A stretch of DNA of 64,000 nucleotides. It comes from Paucidesulfovibrio longus DSM 6739. Its GTDB lineage: Bacteria; Desulfobacterota; Desulfovibrionia; Desulfovibrionales; Desulfovibrionaceae. Location: assembly GCF_000420485.1 (NCBI RefSeq), contig NZ_ATVA01000013.1:325894-389893 (forward strand), written 5' to 3'. The translations under genes were made by a program, and so were the position numbers. The notes under the pieces are model-generated. The model did no database searches, was not told the DNA's origin, and saw only the letters and a list, made by a program, of their open reading frames with translations. This document shows positions 25,562 to 35,082 of the stretch, piece after piece (within the stretch, counting starts at the first letter, position 1; every line of letters begins with the position of its first letter).

Positions 25562-25792
25562 TTATTCAGCCGAATCTTCGCTGACGATGATTCCTGCCGT
25601 GGGCAGGTCGCTGTCCGGGAGCACCTTTCCGGCGGCGATCTCGCGCAGCGCGGTCACGGCTTCCTTGTTCCTGGATTCCACGAGAGGCTCGTAGCCCTCG
25701 CGATACTGCTTGACCCTCTTGATGGCCATCTGCACAATAAGAAAGCGGTTGCCGACTTTTTCCAGGCAATCTTCGACGGTAATTCTCGCCAT
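25562..25792 (-). CDS. rpoZ: RNA polymerase omega subunit
   Basis: 76 residues, typical length. Signature [20 protein letters not shown], then AIKRVKQYR and the [16 protein letters not shown] segment. It helps assemble beta' into RNA polymerase. GAGGAGA precedes the ATG. First gene of the minus-strand run, with a clear sigma-70 promoter 136 bp upstream. Confidence 0.96.
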   Translation of the reverse strand: MARITVEDCLEKVGNRFLIVQMAIKRVKQYREGYEPLVESRNKEAVTALREIAAGKVLPDSDLPTAGIIVSEDSAE

Positions 25793-25927
25793 GATGTCTC
25801 CTCAAGAAGTGTCCAGCCGAAACGGCCGGAGGACAGAGAGATAATGCGGTGGGGCCGCTTGTCAACGTCCGGAACGAATTTTCCAGAAAATTTGAGGCCC
25901 TGGAAAAGCCCTCCCGCAAAGCGGGTA

Positions 25928-25956
25928 AAATTATCCCCGCACGCCTTGCAAGTCAA
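25928..25956 (-). promoter_or_regulatory. Promoter of rpoZ-dnaJ-azlCD
   Basis: On the minus strand TTGACT (25956-25951), a 17-bp spacer and TAATTT (25933-25928). The transcript would begin with a CCCGC-TTT-GCGGG hairpin and a leader of about 130 nt. Confidence 0.7.
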
Positions 25957-26010
25957 GCTCAAATCCACTACCTAGGACCGCCCGCCTTCGTTTCCGTTCA
26001 AGGAGTATGC

Positions 26011-26757
26011 ATGTCCCGGATCAAGCTTTCCTATGCCCAGAAAAAATGCGTCGCCACGGTCGGCATGCTGATGCAGAAGACGCGCATGGTCGGTCCCGGT
26101 TCCCGCGTGGGAGTTGCCGTGTCCGGCGGCGTGGACAGTTTCACTCTTCTCAAGGTATTGACCATTCGTCAACGCATTCTCCCCTTTGAAATGGACATTA
26201 TGGTCCTGCACGTCAATCCCGGCTTCAACACGGGGGACCACGCGGCTTTGGGGAAATGGTGCGGTGAAAACGGCGTTGCCGCGCACATCGAAGTTTCCGA
26301 CTTCGGACCGCGAGCCCATTCCGAGGAAAACAGGAAGGACTCGCCCTGCTTCTACTGCGCGTGGCTGCGGCGCAAGCGGCTTTTCGAGCTGTGCAGCGAA
26401 TACGGCCTGAGCCACCTGGCCCTGGGGCACAACACCGACGACCTCGTGGATACGTTCTTCATGAACATCTTCCAAAACGGACGGGTGGACGGACTCTCGG
26501 CCAGCGAATCCTTTTTCGGCGGCAGGCTTCAGGTCATCAGGCCCGCGCTTTTCGTGGAAAAAGCGACCATGCGCACCGCCGCCCGCCAATGGGCGCTGCC
26601 CATCTGGTCCAATGCTTGCCCCTCCAACGGAAAGACCAAGCGGGCCGAGATCCACGACCGGATCGAAGAGTGCATGACGCTCGGAAAAGGTACTAAAAAC
26701 AAGGTGTTCAACGCGCTCCGGCGGCACCAGCTTGACTTGACCTTGCAGAAACTCTAG
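26011..26757 (+). CDS. TtcA-like tRNA sulfurtransferase (PP-loop ATPase)
   Basis: 248 residues. PP-loop SGGVDS (38-43) binds ATP. C113 and C116 (CFYC) plus a later Cys in NACPSNGKTKR match the three [4Fe-4S]-ligating cysteines of TtcA, which 2-thiolates cytidine 32 of tRNA. AAGGAG lies 5 bp before the ATG; the longer open frame upstream is intergenic. Some archaeal-type relatives modify other positions, so the exact nucleotide is inferred. It stands alone, divergent from rpoZ. Confidence 0.87.
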   Translation: MSRIKLSYAQKKCVATVGMLMQKTRMVGPGSRVGVAVSGGVDSFTLLKVLTIRQRILPFEMDIMVLHVNPGFNTGDHAALGKWCGENGVAAHIEVSDFGPRAHSEENRKDSPCFYCAWLRRKRLFELCSEYGLSHLALGHNTDDLVDTFFMNIFQNGRVDGLSASESFFGGRLQVIRPALFVEKATMRTAARQWALPIWSNACPSNGKTKRAEIHDRIEECMTLGKGTKNKVFNALRRHQLDLTLQKL

Positions 26758-26827
26758 AGTATGAAATCAATCTTGGAAATAATCATGCGACCGCTGTTCA
26801 TCCACCTCTCAACGACCCGGGATATTG

Positions 26828-27733
26828 ATGTTTTTTAGGAAATATCACATCGTCGTATTCAAGGACAAACAGGGGTCTTGCCGAAAGTTCCAGCTCCGCG
26901 GCTGGATGCTGTTCTTCCTTTTCTTCCTGATGGCCGGCCTAGCCGGAGGAAACATCTTCCTCTGGCAGTATTACGGCAACCACGCCCGTCTCGAACGCGG
27001 GCTGGCCGTTTCCGAAAAGGTCGTTCAGGAACAAAAGACCCAACTGCTTTCCCTCTCTCAAAAAATCGCCAATCTTCAAGAAAACCTTTCCCGCATCCGC
27101 AATTTCGACTCCAAGCTCCGCGTCATGATGAACATCGACCAGGATTCCGGCGAAACCGTGAATCCCCAGGGCGGCGCCACGGGCGCGGACTTCTCCGAAG
27201 GCTATCTGCCGCTCTACCGCCAGGAGCTGCTCGCGCGGAAGATGCACGAGTTCCTCAACCAGCTCAACGTGGAAGCCCGGCTGGAAGAGGTTCGCCAGCA
27301 GGAGATTCTTCAGACCCTGCGCAACAACCAGGATCTGCTCCAGACCACGCCTTCGGTCTGGCCCACGGCGGGCTGGGTCACGTCCCCCTTTGGTCCGCGC
27401 GTGTCCAAGTTCACGGGCAAACGCGAGTTCCACAAGGGCATCGACATCTCCGCTCCGGAAGACACCCCGGTGTATGCCCCGGCGGACGGCAAGGTCGTTT
27501 TCGCCGGGCGCGACGGCTCCTACGGACTGACCATCAAGATCGCCCACAATTCGAACCTGCTGACCCGCTATGCGCACCTTGAATCCGTCGACGTCAAGGT
27601 CGGCCAGGAAATCACGCGGGGAGCCATCATCGGCAGGGTCGGAAACACGGGCCGCAGCACGGGACCGCACCTGCATTACGAGGTCCGCCTTTCCGGGGTG
27701 CCCGTGGACCCGCGGCACTACATTCTCAACTAG
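26828..27733 (+). CDS. M23 family metallopeptidase, membrane-anchored
   Basis: 301 residues. N-terminal cytoplasmic tail (1-24), one membrane helix (25-48), coiled coil (55-95, 130-170), and a C-terminal LytM/peptidase M23 domain. The zinc ligands H202 and D206 (FHKGIDIS) and H283, and the catalytic H281 (HLHYEV), are all present, so it should be an active peptidoglycan endopeptidase in the periplasm, probably in cell-wall remodelling. An in-frame TTG directly precedes the ATG; no strong ribosome binding site is seen. Confidence 0.9.
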   Translation: MFFRKYHIVVFKDKQGSCRKFQLRGWMLFFLFFLMAGLAGGNIFLWQYYGNHARLERGLAVSEKVVQEQKTQLLSLSQKIANLQENLSRIRNFDSKLRVMMNIDQDSGETVNPQGGATGADFSEGYLPLYRQELLARKMHEFLNQLNVEARLEEVRQQEILQTLRNNQDLLQTTPSVWPTAGWVTSPFGPRVSKFTGKREFHKGIDISAPEDTPVYAPADGKVVFAGRDGSYGLTIKIAHNSNLLTRYAHLESVDVKVGQEITRGAIIGRVGNTGRSTGPHLHYEVRLSGVPVDPRHYILN

Positions 27734-27740
27734 AACGCCC

Positions 27741-27765
27741 AAGCCCTCCACGGAGGGCTTTTTCT
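27741..27765 (+). terminator. Rho-independent terminator
   Basis: AAGCCCTCC-ACG-GAGGGCTT followed by TTTCTT, directly after the M23 peptidase gene. It separates it from the flagellar operon. Confidence 0.92.
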
Positions 27766-27913
27766 TGCCCGCCGTCCGGTCGCGGCCATTGCTTTCACCG
27801 CTTCCGAGCAGGGCTGCATCTTTCCAGGCGCGGGGTTTTCCTATACCCTTTTCCAGACCAGCACACGGATTTCGCAACTTCGGCTTGGATCGCATTTTGC
27901 TTCGGAAGGCCCG

Positions 27914-28708
27914 ATGGACATCTTCAACTTTGACCCGAACGCGCTGCTCAGCTTCTACCTGACCCTTTTCCGGATCAGCGTGGTGCTTTTTCTGCTGCCT
28001 TTTTTCGGGGGCAAATCCATCCCCGCTCCGGCCAAGGGGGCGCTGGTGCTCGTGCTGACCCTGGCGGTCTGGCCGCAACTCTCTTTCCCCGGCACCCTGA
28101 TGCCCGCCAGCGGCTGGGAAATCGGCATCATGTTTCTGGGCGAGCTGCTGCTCGGCATGATCATGGGCATGATGGTCCAATTCCTTTTTTCCGCCATTCA
28201 GACCGGCGGCCAACTCATCGGCTTTCAAATGGGCTTCTCCATGGTCAACGTCATCGACCCTGTAACGGGCACCAGCGAAGCCGTTACGGCCCACTTTCTC
28301 TACATGATCGCCATGCTGACCTTCTTCGCCCTCAACGGCCCGCTGCATCTGCTCGCCGGGCTGGCCCAGAGCTTCGAGCTGGTGCCTCCGGGCTCGCTGC
28401 TGCTGACCCCGGACGCCATCAACCAGGTCTTCTCCTTTTCCAAGCAGCTCTTCATCCTGGCCATTCATATCGCGGCACCGGTCATGGCCGCCCTGTTCAT
28501 GATCGACCTCGCCCTCGCGCTGATCGGCCGCGCCGCGCCGCAAATGCACATCCTGGTTCTCGGCTTCCCGATCAAGATCGCCGTGGGCTTCTTCTTCCTC
28601 GGCTTCCTCTTCGACATCATGGCCACTTACGTGGGGAACTACATTCAATCCCTGGACGCGGTCTACAACAACCTTTTCCACGCGATCGGGCCGGGCCTCG
28701 GCGGATAG
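27914..28708 (+). CDS. fliR: Flagellar biosynthesis protein FliR
   Basis: 264 residues, about six membrane helices. Family features include LTLFRISVVLFLLPFFGG near the start and IDLALALIGRAAPQMHIL. FliR is part of the FliPQR export gate of the flagellar type III secretion system. GGAAGG lies before the ATG. First gene of an 11-gene flagellar operon with gaps mostly below 60 bp. Confidence 0.97.
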   Translation: MDIFNFDPNALLSFYLTLFRISVVLFLLPFFGGKSIPAPAKGALVLVLTLAVWPQLSFPGTLMPASGWEIGIMFLGELLLGMIMGMMVQFLFSAIQTGGQLIGFQMGFSMVNVIDPVTGTSEAVTAHFLYMIAMLTFFALNGPLHLLAGLAQSFELVPPGSLLLTPDAINQVFSFSKQLFILAIHIAAPVMAALFMIDLALALIGRAAPQMHILVLGFPIKIAVGFFFLGFLFDIMATYVGNYIQSLDAVYNNLFHAIGPGLGG

Positions 28709-28717
28709 GAGCACGCG

Positions 28718-29791
28718 ATGGCCTTCGGTCAGGAAGATCCGAGCAAGACGGAAAAAGCCACGGCCAAGCGCCGCAACAAATCGCGCAAAAAGGGCAACGT
28801 TCCCAAAAGCAGCGAGATGGGCAAGGTCATGACCATGCTCGCCGGGGTGGTCGCCCTCCGCTATCTTATCCCGTTCATCTACGAGAGATTGTTCAAGATC
28901 TTCCGCTGGAGCCTCCAAGACGCTCTCGGCATGGAAATCAACAAGCAACGCGCCTACGAAATGTTCGTCTGGAGCATGTCGGAGATGGCCGTCATGGTTC
29001 TGCCCCTGATGCTGACCATCGCCGCCGTCGCCTTCATCACCATGCGCCTCCAGGTGGGCAAGCTGTGGACCACGGAGGTCTTCCAGCCCAAATGGGGCCA
29101 GATGTTCAACATCATGAAGGGCATCAAGAAGCTGATGATCAGCCCGCAGGCGCTGGTCCGGTTCGGCAAGAGCCTCGGCCAGGCCTTCGCCGTGGGCATC
29201 GCCCCGGTCATCATCCTGCGCCAGGAATATCCCAAGCTGATCACCCTCTTCGACATGACGACCGAAGGCATCACGGCCTACATCCTCAGCATCGGCTACA
29301 AGATGGCCTGCTACGCCCTGGTGCCCATGCTGATCATCGGCATCCTCGACCTGATCTACACGCGCTGGAATTACGAAGAGCAGCTGAAGATGACCAAGGA
29401 CGAGGTCAAGGACGAGCGCAAGCAGGCGGAAGGCGACCCCAAGATTCGCGCCGAGCAGCGCAGAAAAATGATGATGAGCATGGCCCAGCGCATGATGGAG
29501 AACGTTCCCAAAGCCGACGTGGTCGTCACCAACCCCGCGCACCTCGCCGTGGCCCTGAGCTACAATCCCCTGGAAGCCCCCGCTCCCCTGCTGGTGGCCA
29601 AGGGAGCCGGAGCCGTTGCCGAACGAATCAAGGAAATCGCCCGGGAAAACAATATCCCCATCCGTGAAGACAAGTCTCTGGCACAGGCTTTGTATAAACA
29701 GGTGGAGATCGGGGACACCATCCCCGAGGAGCTTTTCCAGGCGGTGGCCGCGATTCTGGCCAGACTCGACAGATTCCGCACCCGCCGTTGA
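28718..29791 (+). CDS. flhB: Flagellar biosynthesis protein FlhB
   Basis: 357 residues. Four membrane helices, then a cytoplasmic domain with the autocleavage motif NPAH (VVVTNPAHLAVAL). Cleavage between N and P switches export from rod/hook to filament substrates. It starts 9 bp after fliR with AGGAG upstream. The C-terminal tail after the conserved domain is short and ends RFRTRR. Confidence 0.97.
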   Translation: MAFGQEDPSKTEKATAKRRNKSRKKGNVPKSSEMGKVMTMLAGVVALRYLIPFIYERLFKIFRWSLQDALGMEINKQRAYEMFVWSMSEMAVMVLPLMLTIAAVAFITMRLQVGKLWTTEVFQPKWGQMFNIMKGIKKLMISPQALVRFGKSLGQAFAVGIAPVIILRQEYPKLITLFDMTTEGITAYILSIGYKMACYALVPMLIIGILDLIYTRWNYEEQLKMTKDEVKDERKQAEGDPKIRAEQRRKMMMSMAQRMMENVPKADVVVTNPAHLAVALSYNPLEAPAPLLVAKGAGAVAERIKEIARENNIPIREDKSLAQALYKQVEIGDTIPEELFQAVAAILARLDRFRTRR

Positions 29792-29841
29792 TTCCCGGCT
29801 CCGCTCACGCTCACTGTCCAACTGCGCGAGGTGTCAAAATT

Positions 29842-31944
29842 ATGGCCGGAACCGGCGCCAAGAACTTCCTGAACGGGATCGATTACGAACGCTTTTCAAA
29901 GCAGGGCGACATCCTGCTTGCCGGAGGCGTCGTCACGATCCTGTTCGTCATGCTCGTCCCCATGCCGACGCTGTTCCTGGACTTCATGCTCACGGTCAGC
30001 ATCTCCCTGGCCATGGTGGTGCTGATCACCTCCATGTTCATGACCAGCCCGCTTGAATTCTCCATCTTTCCCTCGCTGCTGCTGGTCACGACCCTGCTCC
30101 GCCTCGCCCTGAACGTCGCCACCACCCGCGCCATCCTGCTGCACGGCGACGAAGGCACCAGCGCCGCAGGTTCGGTCATCCAAAGCTTCGGCGAATTCGT
30201 CGTCGGCGGCAACTACGTCATCGGCGTCGTCATCTTCATGATCCTGTTCATCCTGAACAAGTCCGTCATCGTCGCGGGTACGACGCGCATCGCCGAAGTG
30301 GCGGCGCGCTTCACCCTGGACGCCATGCCCGGTAAGCAGATGGCCATCGAGGCCGACCTCAACGCAGGGCTCATCGACGAAAAGGACGCGCTCCAGCAGC
30401 GCGAGAACATCCGCCGCGAGGCCGACTTCTACGGCGCCATGGACGGTGCGGGCAAGTTCGTTTCGGGCGACGTCAAGGCCGGCATGATGATCACCATGGT
30501 CAACATCATCGGCGGCATCCTCATCGGCGTGCTCCAGAAGGACATGAACTGGCGCGACGCGGCCTCCACGTATACCCTGCTGACCATCGGCGACGGCCTG
30601 GTCGCCACCATTCCCTCGCTGATCATCTCCACTTCGGCGGGCATCATCGTCTCCCGCGCCGCCTCCAAGGCCAAGATGGGCGAGGAATTCATCGGGCAGT
30701 TGACGTTCCACTACCGCGCTCTCCAGCTCGTTTCCGGAATCATGCTGATCTTCGCCGTCGTGCCCGGCATGCCGACCATCCCCTTCCTCTTCCTCGCCGG
30801 CCTGCTCTTCGTCCTTGCGCGGCTCTCCAAGAACCAGAACGCGCACCTTCAGAACGCCGCGGAAGACGAGAAGAAGGCCCCCGCGCCCACCCTGGACACC
30901 CCGGAAGAGGTGCAGTCGCTTCTGCCCCTGGACCAGTTGGAACTGGAAGTGGGCTACGGCCTGATTCCGCTGGTGGACGAAGAACAGAGCGGCAACCTGC
31001 TCTCGCGCATCCGCTCCATCCGCCGTCAATTCGCTCTGGACATGGGTGTCATTGTTCCGTCGCTGCACCTGCGGGACAACCTCCAGCTCAAGCCCGGCGA
31101 ATACCGCGTGCTGATCAAGGGCAACCCCGTTGCTTCGGCGGAAATCCTCATCGACCACTTCCTGGCCATGGATCCGGGGGACGCCAAGCACCGCATCCAG
31201 GGTGTCGAAACCATCGAACCCGCGTTCAACCTGCCCGCGGTCTGGATTCCCGAAGCCCAGAAGGAAGAGGCCATGCTCGCGGGCTACACCGTTGTGGATC
31301 CCTCCACCGTGGTGGCCACGCATCTTACGGAAGTCTTCCGCCGCAACCTGCATGAATTCCTCGGCCGCCAGGAAGTCCAGGAACTGCTCGACAACCTTTC
31401 CAAGCGCGCTCCCAAGGCCGTGGAAAACCTGGTGCCGGGCGTCATGAACCTGGGCAACGTCCAGAAGGTGCTCCAGACCCTCGTGCAGGAGAGCGTTTCC
31501 ATCCGCGACCTGCTGACCATCGTGGAAACGCTGGCCGATTACGGCACCGCCATTCACGATCCGGCGCAGCTGACCGAATACGTCCGCTCCCGCATGGGCC
31601 GCACCATTCTCAAGCCCTACCTGGCCAGCGACAACAGCCTGCCGATTTTGACGCTCGACTCGGAGATCGATCAAATCCTCAACGACAGCCTGCGCAAGAC
31701 CGACCAGGGCGCCTACCTCGCCCTGGAGCCCGGCCTGGCGCAACGCATCATCCAGACCATCAACCGCACCCTGGACAACGCCGTGGGCACGGACGGAACC
31801 CCGATCCTGCTCGTGACGCCGCATCTGCGTTCGCACCTTTCGCAACTGACGGTCCGCTTCCTGCCGACCCTGCCGGTGATCTCCCAGGCCGAGATTCCGG
31901 CAGACGTGAAGATCCACTCCCTGGCCGTGGTCAAGTTGAGCTAG
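29842..31944 (+). CDS. flhA: Flagellar export gate protein FlhA
   Basis: 700 residues, usual length. About eight N-terminal membrane helices with the FHIPEP-type cytoplasmic loop (IAEVAARFTLDAMPGKQMAI), then a linker and a large cytoplasmic domain that docks chaperone-substrate complexes. The ATG at 29842 is chosen over the open upstream frame because GAGGTG precedes it and the N-terminus fits the family. Confidence 0.97.
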   Translation: MAGTGAKNFLNGIDYERFSKQGDILLAGGVVTILFVMLVPMPTLFLDFMLTVSISLAMVVLITSMFMTSPLEFSIFPSLLLVTTLLRLALNVATTRAILLHGDEGTSAAGSVIQSFGEFVVGGNYVIGVVIFMILFILNKSVIVAGTTRIAEVAARFTLDAMPGKQMAIEADLNAGLIDEKDALQQRENIRREADFYGAMDGAGKFVSGDVKAGMMITMVNIIGGILIGVLQKDMNWRDAASTYTLLTIGDGLVATIPSLIISTSAGIIVSRAASKAKMGEEFIGQLTFHYRALQLVSGIMLIFAVVPGMPTIPFLFLAGLLFVLARLSKNQNAHLQNAAEDEKKAPAPTLDTPEEVQSLLPLDQLELEVGYGLIPLVDEEQSGNLLSRIRSIRRQFALDMGVIVPSLHLRDNLQLKPGEYRVLIKGNPVASAEILIDHFLAMDPGDAKHRIQGVETIEPAFNLPAVWIPEAQKEEAMLAGYTVVDPSTVVATHLTEVFRRNLHEFLGRQEVQELLDNLSKRAPKAVENLVPGVMNLGNVQKVLQTLVQESVSIRDLLTIVETLADYGTAIHDPAQLTEYVRSRMGRTILKPYLASDNSLPILTLDSEIDQILNDSLRKTDQGAYLALEPGLAQRIIQTINRTLDNAVGTDGTPILLVTPHLRSHLSQLTVRFLPTLPVISQAEIPADVKIHSLAVVKLS

Positions 31945-31947
31945 CCC

Positions 31948-33090
31948 ATGCAAGTCAAGACGTTTCACGCCAAGAGCACCGCACAGGCATTGCTGATGGT
32001 CAAGGAGAGCCTCGGCGACGACGCCGTGATACTCTCCAACCGCACAGTGCAGCAGGAAGGCGGCAAGGTCTGCGAGATCATGGCCGCCGTGGAGCGACCG
32101 GAACACAAGGCCCAGGCCGCGAGCGCCGCGAGGGCCATCGGCAAGGTGCGCGCCGCCACGAACGGAAACGGAGCGTCCCTCGGCCGCACCAAGGACGACG
32201 TGCTCTCCGAAGCCCTGGACGCGGGCCTGCCGTTCGTCCAGGAATGGTGCCGCATCAAGGACCACTTCACCGCGCTGCTCAAGCCCCAGATGCGTCTGGA
32301 CGAATTGGCGCCCCGCCAGAGGGTGGCCCTGGATTACCTGGAGCGCGAAGGCGTGGAGGACGAAGTGGTCATGGACGTGTACCAGGAGCTGCGCAGAAAT
32401 CCGGAGCTGAGCATCCTGCCCATCCTGGACTCCCTGGCCTCGGCCAAGCCCTTCGGCGGCGGCTGGGGCGAAAAGTTCCACGCTTTTGCCGGGCCGCACG
32501 GCGCGGGCAAGACCTCCTGCTGCATCCGGCTGGCGCTCATGGAAAAGAAGCGCGACCCCAAGGCGCGCATCTGCCTTGTTTCGGCGGACCAGTCCCGCGG
32601 CCAGGGCCGCCTGGTGCTGCGCCACTACGCCGACCTTTCCGGCCTCGCGTTCCGCGAGGTTTCCACTGCCGAGGATTTCGCGCAGCTCAAGGCCGAATCC
32701 GGACTGTTCGACCGGATTCTCATCGATCTGCCCGGCCTGGAGCGCGAAGAGGTGCTCGATGCCCGCCTGCTGCGGCTCGGGATGCTGCCGGGCGAGGACT
32801 TCGCCGCGCATCTGGTCCTCCCGCCGTTTCTTTCGAACGCGCAGTACCGGAGCTTTGAAGCCCGCTACCGCGCTGAAAGCGTGAAAAGCGTCATCTGGAC
32901 GAAATTGGATGAAGCCTGTACGTATGGAGCCATGCTCAACGTGGCGGTCCGGATCGGCCTGCCCGTCTCGGCCCTCTCCTTCGGAGCGGGATTTCGGGAC
33001 GGCATCGCCCCGGCCGAAACCGAGATGATGTGGCGGCTTCTGTTCAAGCATCAGCTGCCCGGTCAGCAAAACTGCAAGGAGAACGCATAA
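31948..33090 (+). CDS. flhF: Flagellar GTPase FlhF
   Basis: 380 residues. N-terminal B domain (1-60, MQVKTFHAKSTAQAL), middle N domain, and an SRP-type NG GTPase domain with P-loop GPHGAGKT (182-189). The canonical second G motif is degenerate (RILIDLPGLER), as in several FlhF. It places the flagellum, usually at a cell pole. Three bp after flhA and followed at once by flhG, its usual partner. Confidence 0.92.
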   Translation: MQVKTFHAKSTAQALLMVKESLGDDAVILSNRTVQQEGGKVCEIMAAVERPEHKAQAASAARAIGKVRAATNGNGASLGRTKDDVLSEALDAGLPFVQEWCRIKDHFTALLKPQMRLDELAPRQRVALDYLEREGVEDEVVMDVYQELRRNPELSILPILDSLASAKPFGGGWGEKFHAFAGPHGAGKTSCCIRLALMEKKRDPKARICLVSADQSRGQGRLVLRHYADLSGLAFREVSTAEDFAQLKAESGLFDRILIDLPGLEREEVLDARLLRLGMLPGEDFAAHLVLPPFLSNAQYRSFEARYRAESVKSVIWTKLDEACTYGAMLNVAVRIGLPVSALSFGAGFRDGIAPAETEMMWRLLFKHQLPGQQNCKENA

Positions 33091-33093
33091 GCC

Positions 33094-33921
33094 ATGAGCG
33101 GCACTCTCCCCCTGGTCTTCTCCGTCACGTCCGGCAAGGGCGGCGTGGGCAAGACGAACATCTCGGTCAACCTTGCCTGCGCTCTGACGAGCATGGGCAA
33201 GAAGGTCGTGCTCCTCGACGCGGACCTCGGCCTGGCCAACGTTGACGTCATCCTGGGGCTGACGCCCCAATACAACCTGTTCCACCTTTTCCACGAAGGC
33301 GCGTCCCTGGACAAGATCCTCATGGAGACCCCCTACGGCTTCCGCATCCTGCCCGCCGCTTCCGGCGTGAGCGAGATGGTCAGCCTCTCCACGGGCCAGA
33401 AGCTCGAACTGCTGGAAGCCATGGACGTGCTGGAAGACGACATCGACTACCTCATCGTTGACACCGGTGCCGGCATCAACGACAATGTCTTATATTTCAA
33501 TATTGCGGCCCAGGACCGACTGCTCGTGCTCACTCCCGAACCCACCTCGCTGACCGACGCCTACGCGCTCATCAAGGTGCTCAAGATACACCACGGCGTC
33601 GAGCGGTTCCGAGTGCTCATCAACATGGTCCGGGACGAAAAGGCGGCCAAGGAAGTCTATCTCAAGCTCTCCAACGCCTGCGATCACTTCCTGAGCGGCG
33701 TGTCCCTCGATCTGGTCGGATTCGTGCCCATGGACAAGACCGTGCGCCAGGCGGTCATCGGCCAGCGACCCTTTGTCGCGACCACACCGGGAGCCCCGGC
33801 GAGTCTCGCGGTGCGGCAGGCGGCCGAACGTATCAACAAATGGAAAGCGCCACACAACGTCGATGGAAACATTAAGTTCTTCTGGAAAAAGCTCCTCTTC
33901 CAAGAGCGATCCGTGGCGTGA
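33094..33921 (+). CDS. flhG: Flagellar number regulator FlhG (MinD-like ATPase)
   Basis: 275 residues. Deviant Walker A SGKGGVGKT (13-21) with the signature lysine, VVLLDADLGLANVDV switch region, and a C-terminal basic helix. It works with FlhF to limit flagellar number and position. The 3' end overlaps the fliA start by 59 bp in a different frame, so the last 20 codons serve both genes. Confidence 0.95.
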   Translation: MSGTLPLVFSVTSGKGGVGKTNISVNLACALTSMGKKVVLLDADLGLANVDVILGLTPQYNLFHLFHEGASLDKILMETPYGFRILPAASGVSEMVSLSTGQKLELLEAMDVLEDDIDYLIVDTGAGINDNVLYFNIAAQDRLLVLTPEPTSLTDAYALIKVLKIHHGVERFRVLINMVRDEKAAKEVYLKLSNACDHFLSGVSLDLVGFVPMDKTVRQAVIGQRPFVATTPGAPASLAVRQAAERINKWKAPHNVDGNIKFFWKKLLFQERSVA

Positions 33922-34651
33922 TCTGGAAACGGGCCGCGTTGCCTGGGACGATTTCAGCCCCAAGCAACAGGAAGCCGTGGTCAGACACTTCGCCCCCAAG
34001 ATCCGCATTCTTGCGTTGAGGCTCAAGTCCAAGCTGCCCCAAAGTGTGGAGCTCTCGGAGCTCATCAGCGCGGGCAGCGTGGGGCTTCTCGACGCGCTGA
34101 AGAAATTCGATCCGTCGCTGGGCATCAAGTTCGACACCTATTCGGAAAACCGCATCAAGGGCGCCATGCTCGACGAGCTTCGGCGCATGGACTGGTTCTC
34201 GCGTGGGCTCCGCCAGAAGGTGAAGACCCTGGAAGAGGCCATGCGCCAGATCGAGCATGAAACGGGCGAACAGGCCACGTCGAGCCAGCTGGAAGAACGC
34301 ACCGGCATGAACGCCAAGGAAGTGCAGCAGGGACTGGAAGCGCTGCAAAACCAGCTCTGCATCAGCCTCGACGCCTTCCAGGAGAACCTCGTGGGCGGAC
34401 GCAACGCCCTGGGTGAAAACGAACCCTACCAATCCGCGGCATTCCAGGAAATGGTGGACAAGGTCGCGTTTTTGATCGAAGAACTGACTCCCCGGGAGAA
34501 GCTGGTCATCTCCCTTTACTACGGCGAAGAGCTGAACATGAAGGAAACAGCCGAGGTCATGGACATCACCGAAGGACGCGTTTCCCAGCTCCATTCCCAG
34601 GCGCTGCTGAAGCTGCGCACGAAATACCGTGAACGCTTCGACAGCGATTAA
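33863..34651 (+). CDS. fliA: RNA polymerase sigma-28 factor for flagellar genes
   Basis: 262 residues. Regions 2 (LISAGSVGLLDALKKFDP...FDTYSENRIKGAMLDELR), 3 and 4 (LTPREKLVISLYYGEELNMKETAE, then the helix-turn-helix VMDITEGRVSQLHSQ) of the FliA family. It directs late flagellar and chemotaxis transcription. A TAAAGTTT/GCCGATAA promoter is present at 5399. The chosen ATG lies inside flhG (59-bp overlap); the frame is open further upstream, but that part encodes Arg/Pro-rich shadow. Confidence 0.94.
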   Translation: METLSSSGKSSSSKSDPWRDLETGRVAWDDFSPKQQEAVVRHFAPKIRILALRLKSKLPQSVELSELISAGSVGLLDALKKFDPSLGIKFDTYSENRIKGAMLDELRRMDWFSRGLRQKVKTLEEAMRQIEHETGEQATSSQLEERTGMNAKEVQQGLEALQNQLCISLDAFQENLVGGRNALGENEPYQSAAFQEMVDKVAFLIEELTPREKLVISLYYGEELNMKETAEVMDITEGRVSQLHSQALLKLRTKYRERFDSD

Positions 34652-34675
34652 CCCTTCGAACGCACGACAACGACA

Positions 34676-35059
34676 ATGAAAAAGAACCCGAAAATGCGCA
34701 TTCTCGTCGTGGACGACTTCTCCACCATGCGCCGCATCATCAAAAATATTCTGCGCCAGCTCGGCTACGAAAACGTGGTCGAGGCGGACGACGGCACCAC
34801 GGCCTGGGAAGTCCTGAACAAGGACAACATCGACTTCATCATTTCCGACTGGAACATGCCCAAGATGACGGGCATCGAACTGCTGCGCAAGGTTCGCGGC
34901 AGCGAGGAATACGTCGATCTTCCCTTCCTGATGGTCACGGCCGAGGCGCAGCAGGAAAACATCATCGAGGCGGTGCAGGCCAAGGTCAACAACTACATCG
35001 TCAAGCCCTTCACGCCGGAAACGCTGGGACAAAAGATCGACAAGATCTTCGGCGGCTGA
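34676..35059 (+). CDS. cheY: Chemotaxis response regulator CheY
   Basis: 127 residues, a single receiver domain. Acidic D13/D14, phospho-acceptor D58, T88 and K110 are all present, with the CheY-type stretch SDWNMPKMTGIELLRKVR. Phosphorylated CheY binds the motor switch. It lies 24 bp after fliA in the flagellar operon; cheA is not in the window. Confidence 0.94.
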   Translation: MKKNPKMRILVVDDFSTMRRIIKNILRQLGYENVVEADDGTTAWEVLNKDNIDFIISDWNMPKMTGIELLRKVRGSEEYVDLPFLMVTAEAQQENIIEAVQAKVNNYIVKPFTPETLGQKIDKIFGG

Positions 35060-35082
35060 TGCCGGCCGCCGGGAGGTGAGGC

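Noticed and set aside
27885-27901. Sigma-54-like GG-N10-GC element just before fliR
   Set aside because: Its transcription start would fall at about 27911, removing the ribosome binding site of fliR, and the -24 half is a poor match.
26939-29821. 960-codon frame antisense to the M23 peptidase, fliR and flhB
   Set aside because: Shadow frame with His/Glu/Asp-rich composition, overlapping three certain genes and a terminator.
29896-33294. 1132-codon open frame antisense to flhA-flhF
   Set aside because: It mirrors well-supported flagellar genes. The product is rich in His, Gln, Arg, Asp and Glu with no domain, a typical shadow of GC-biased codon use.
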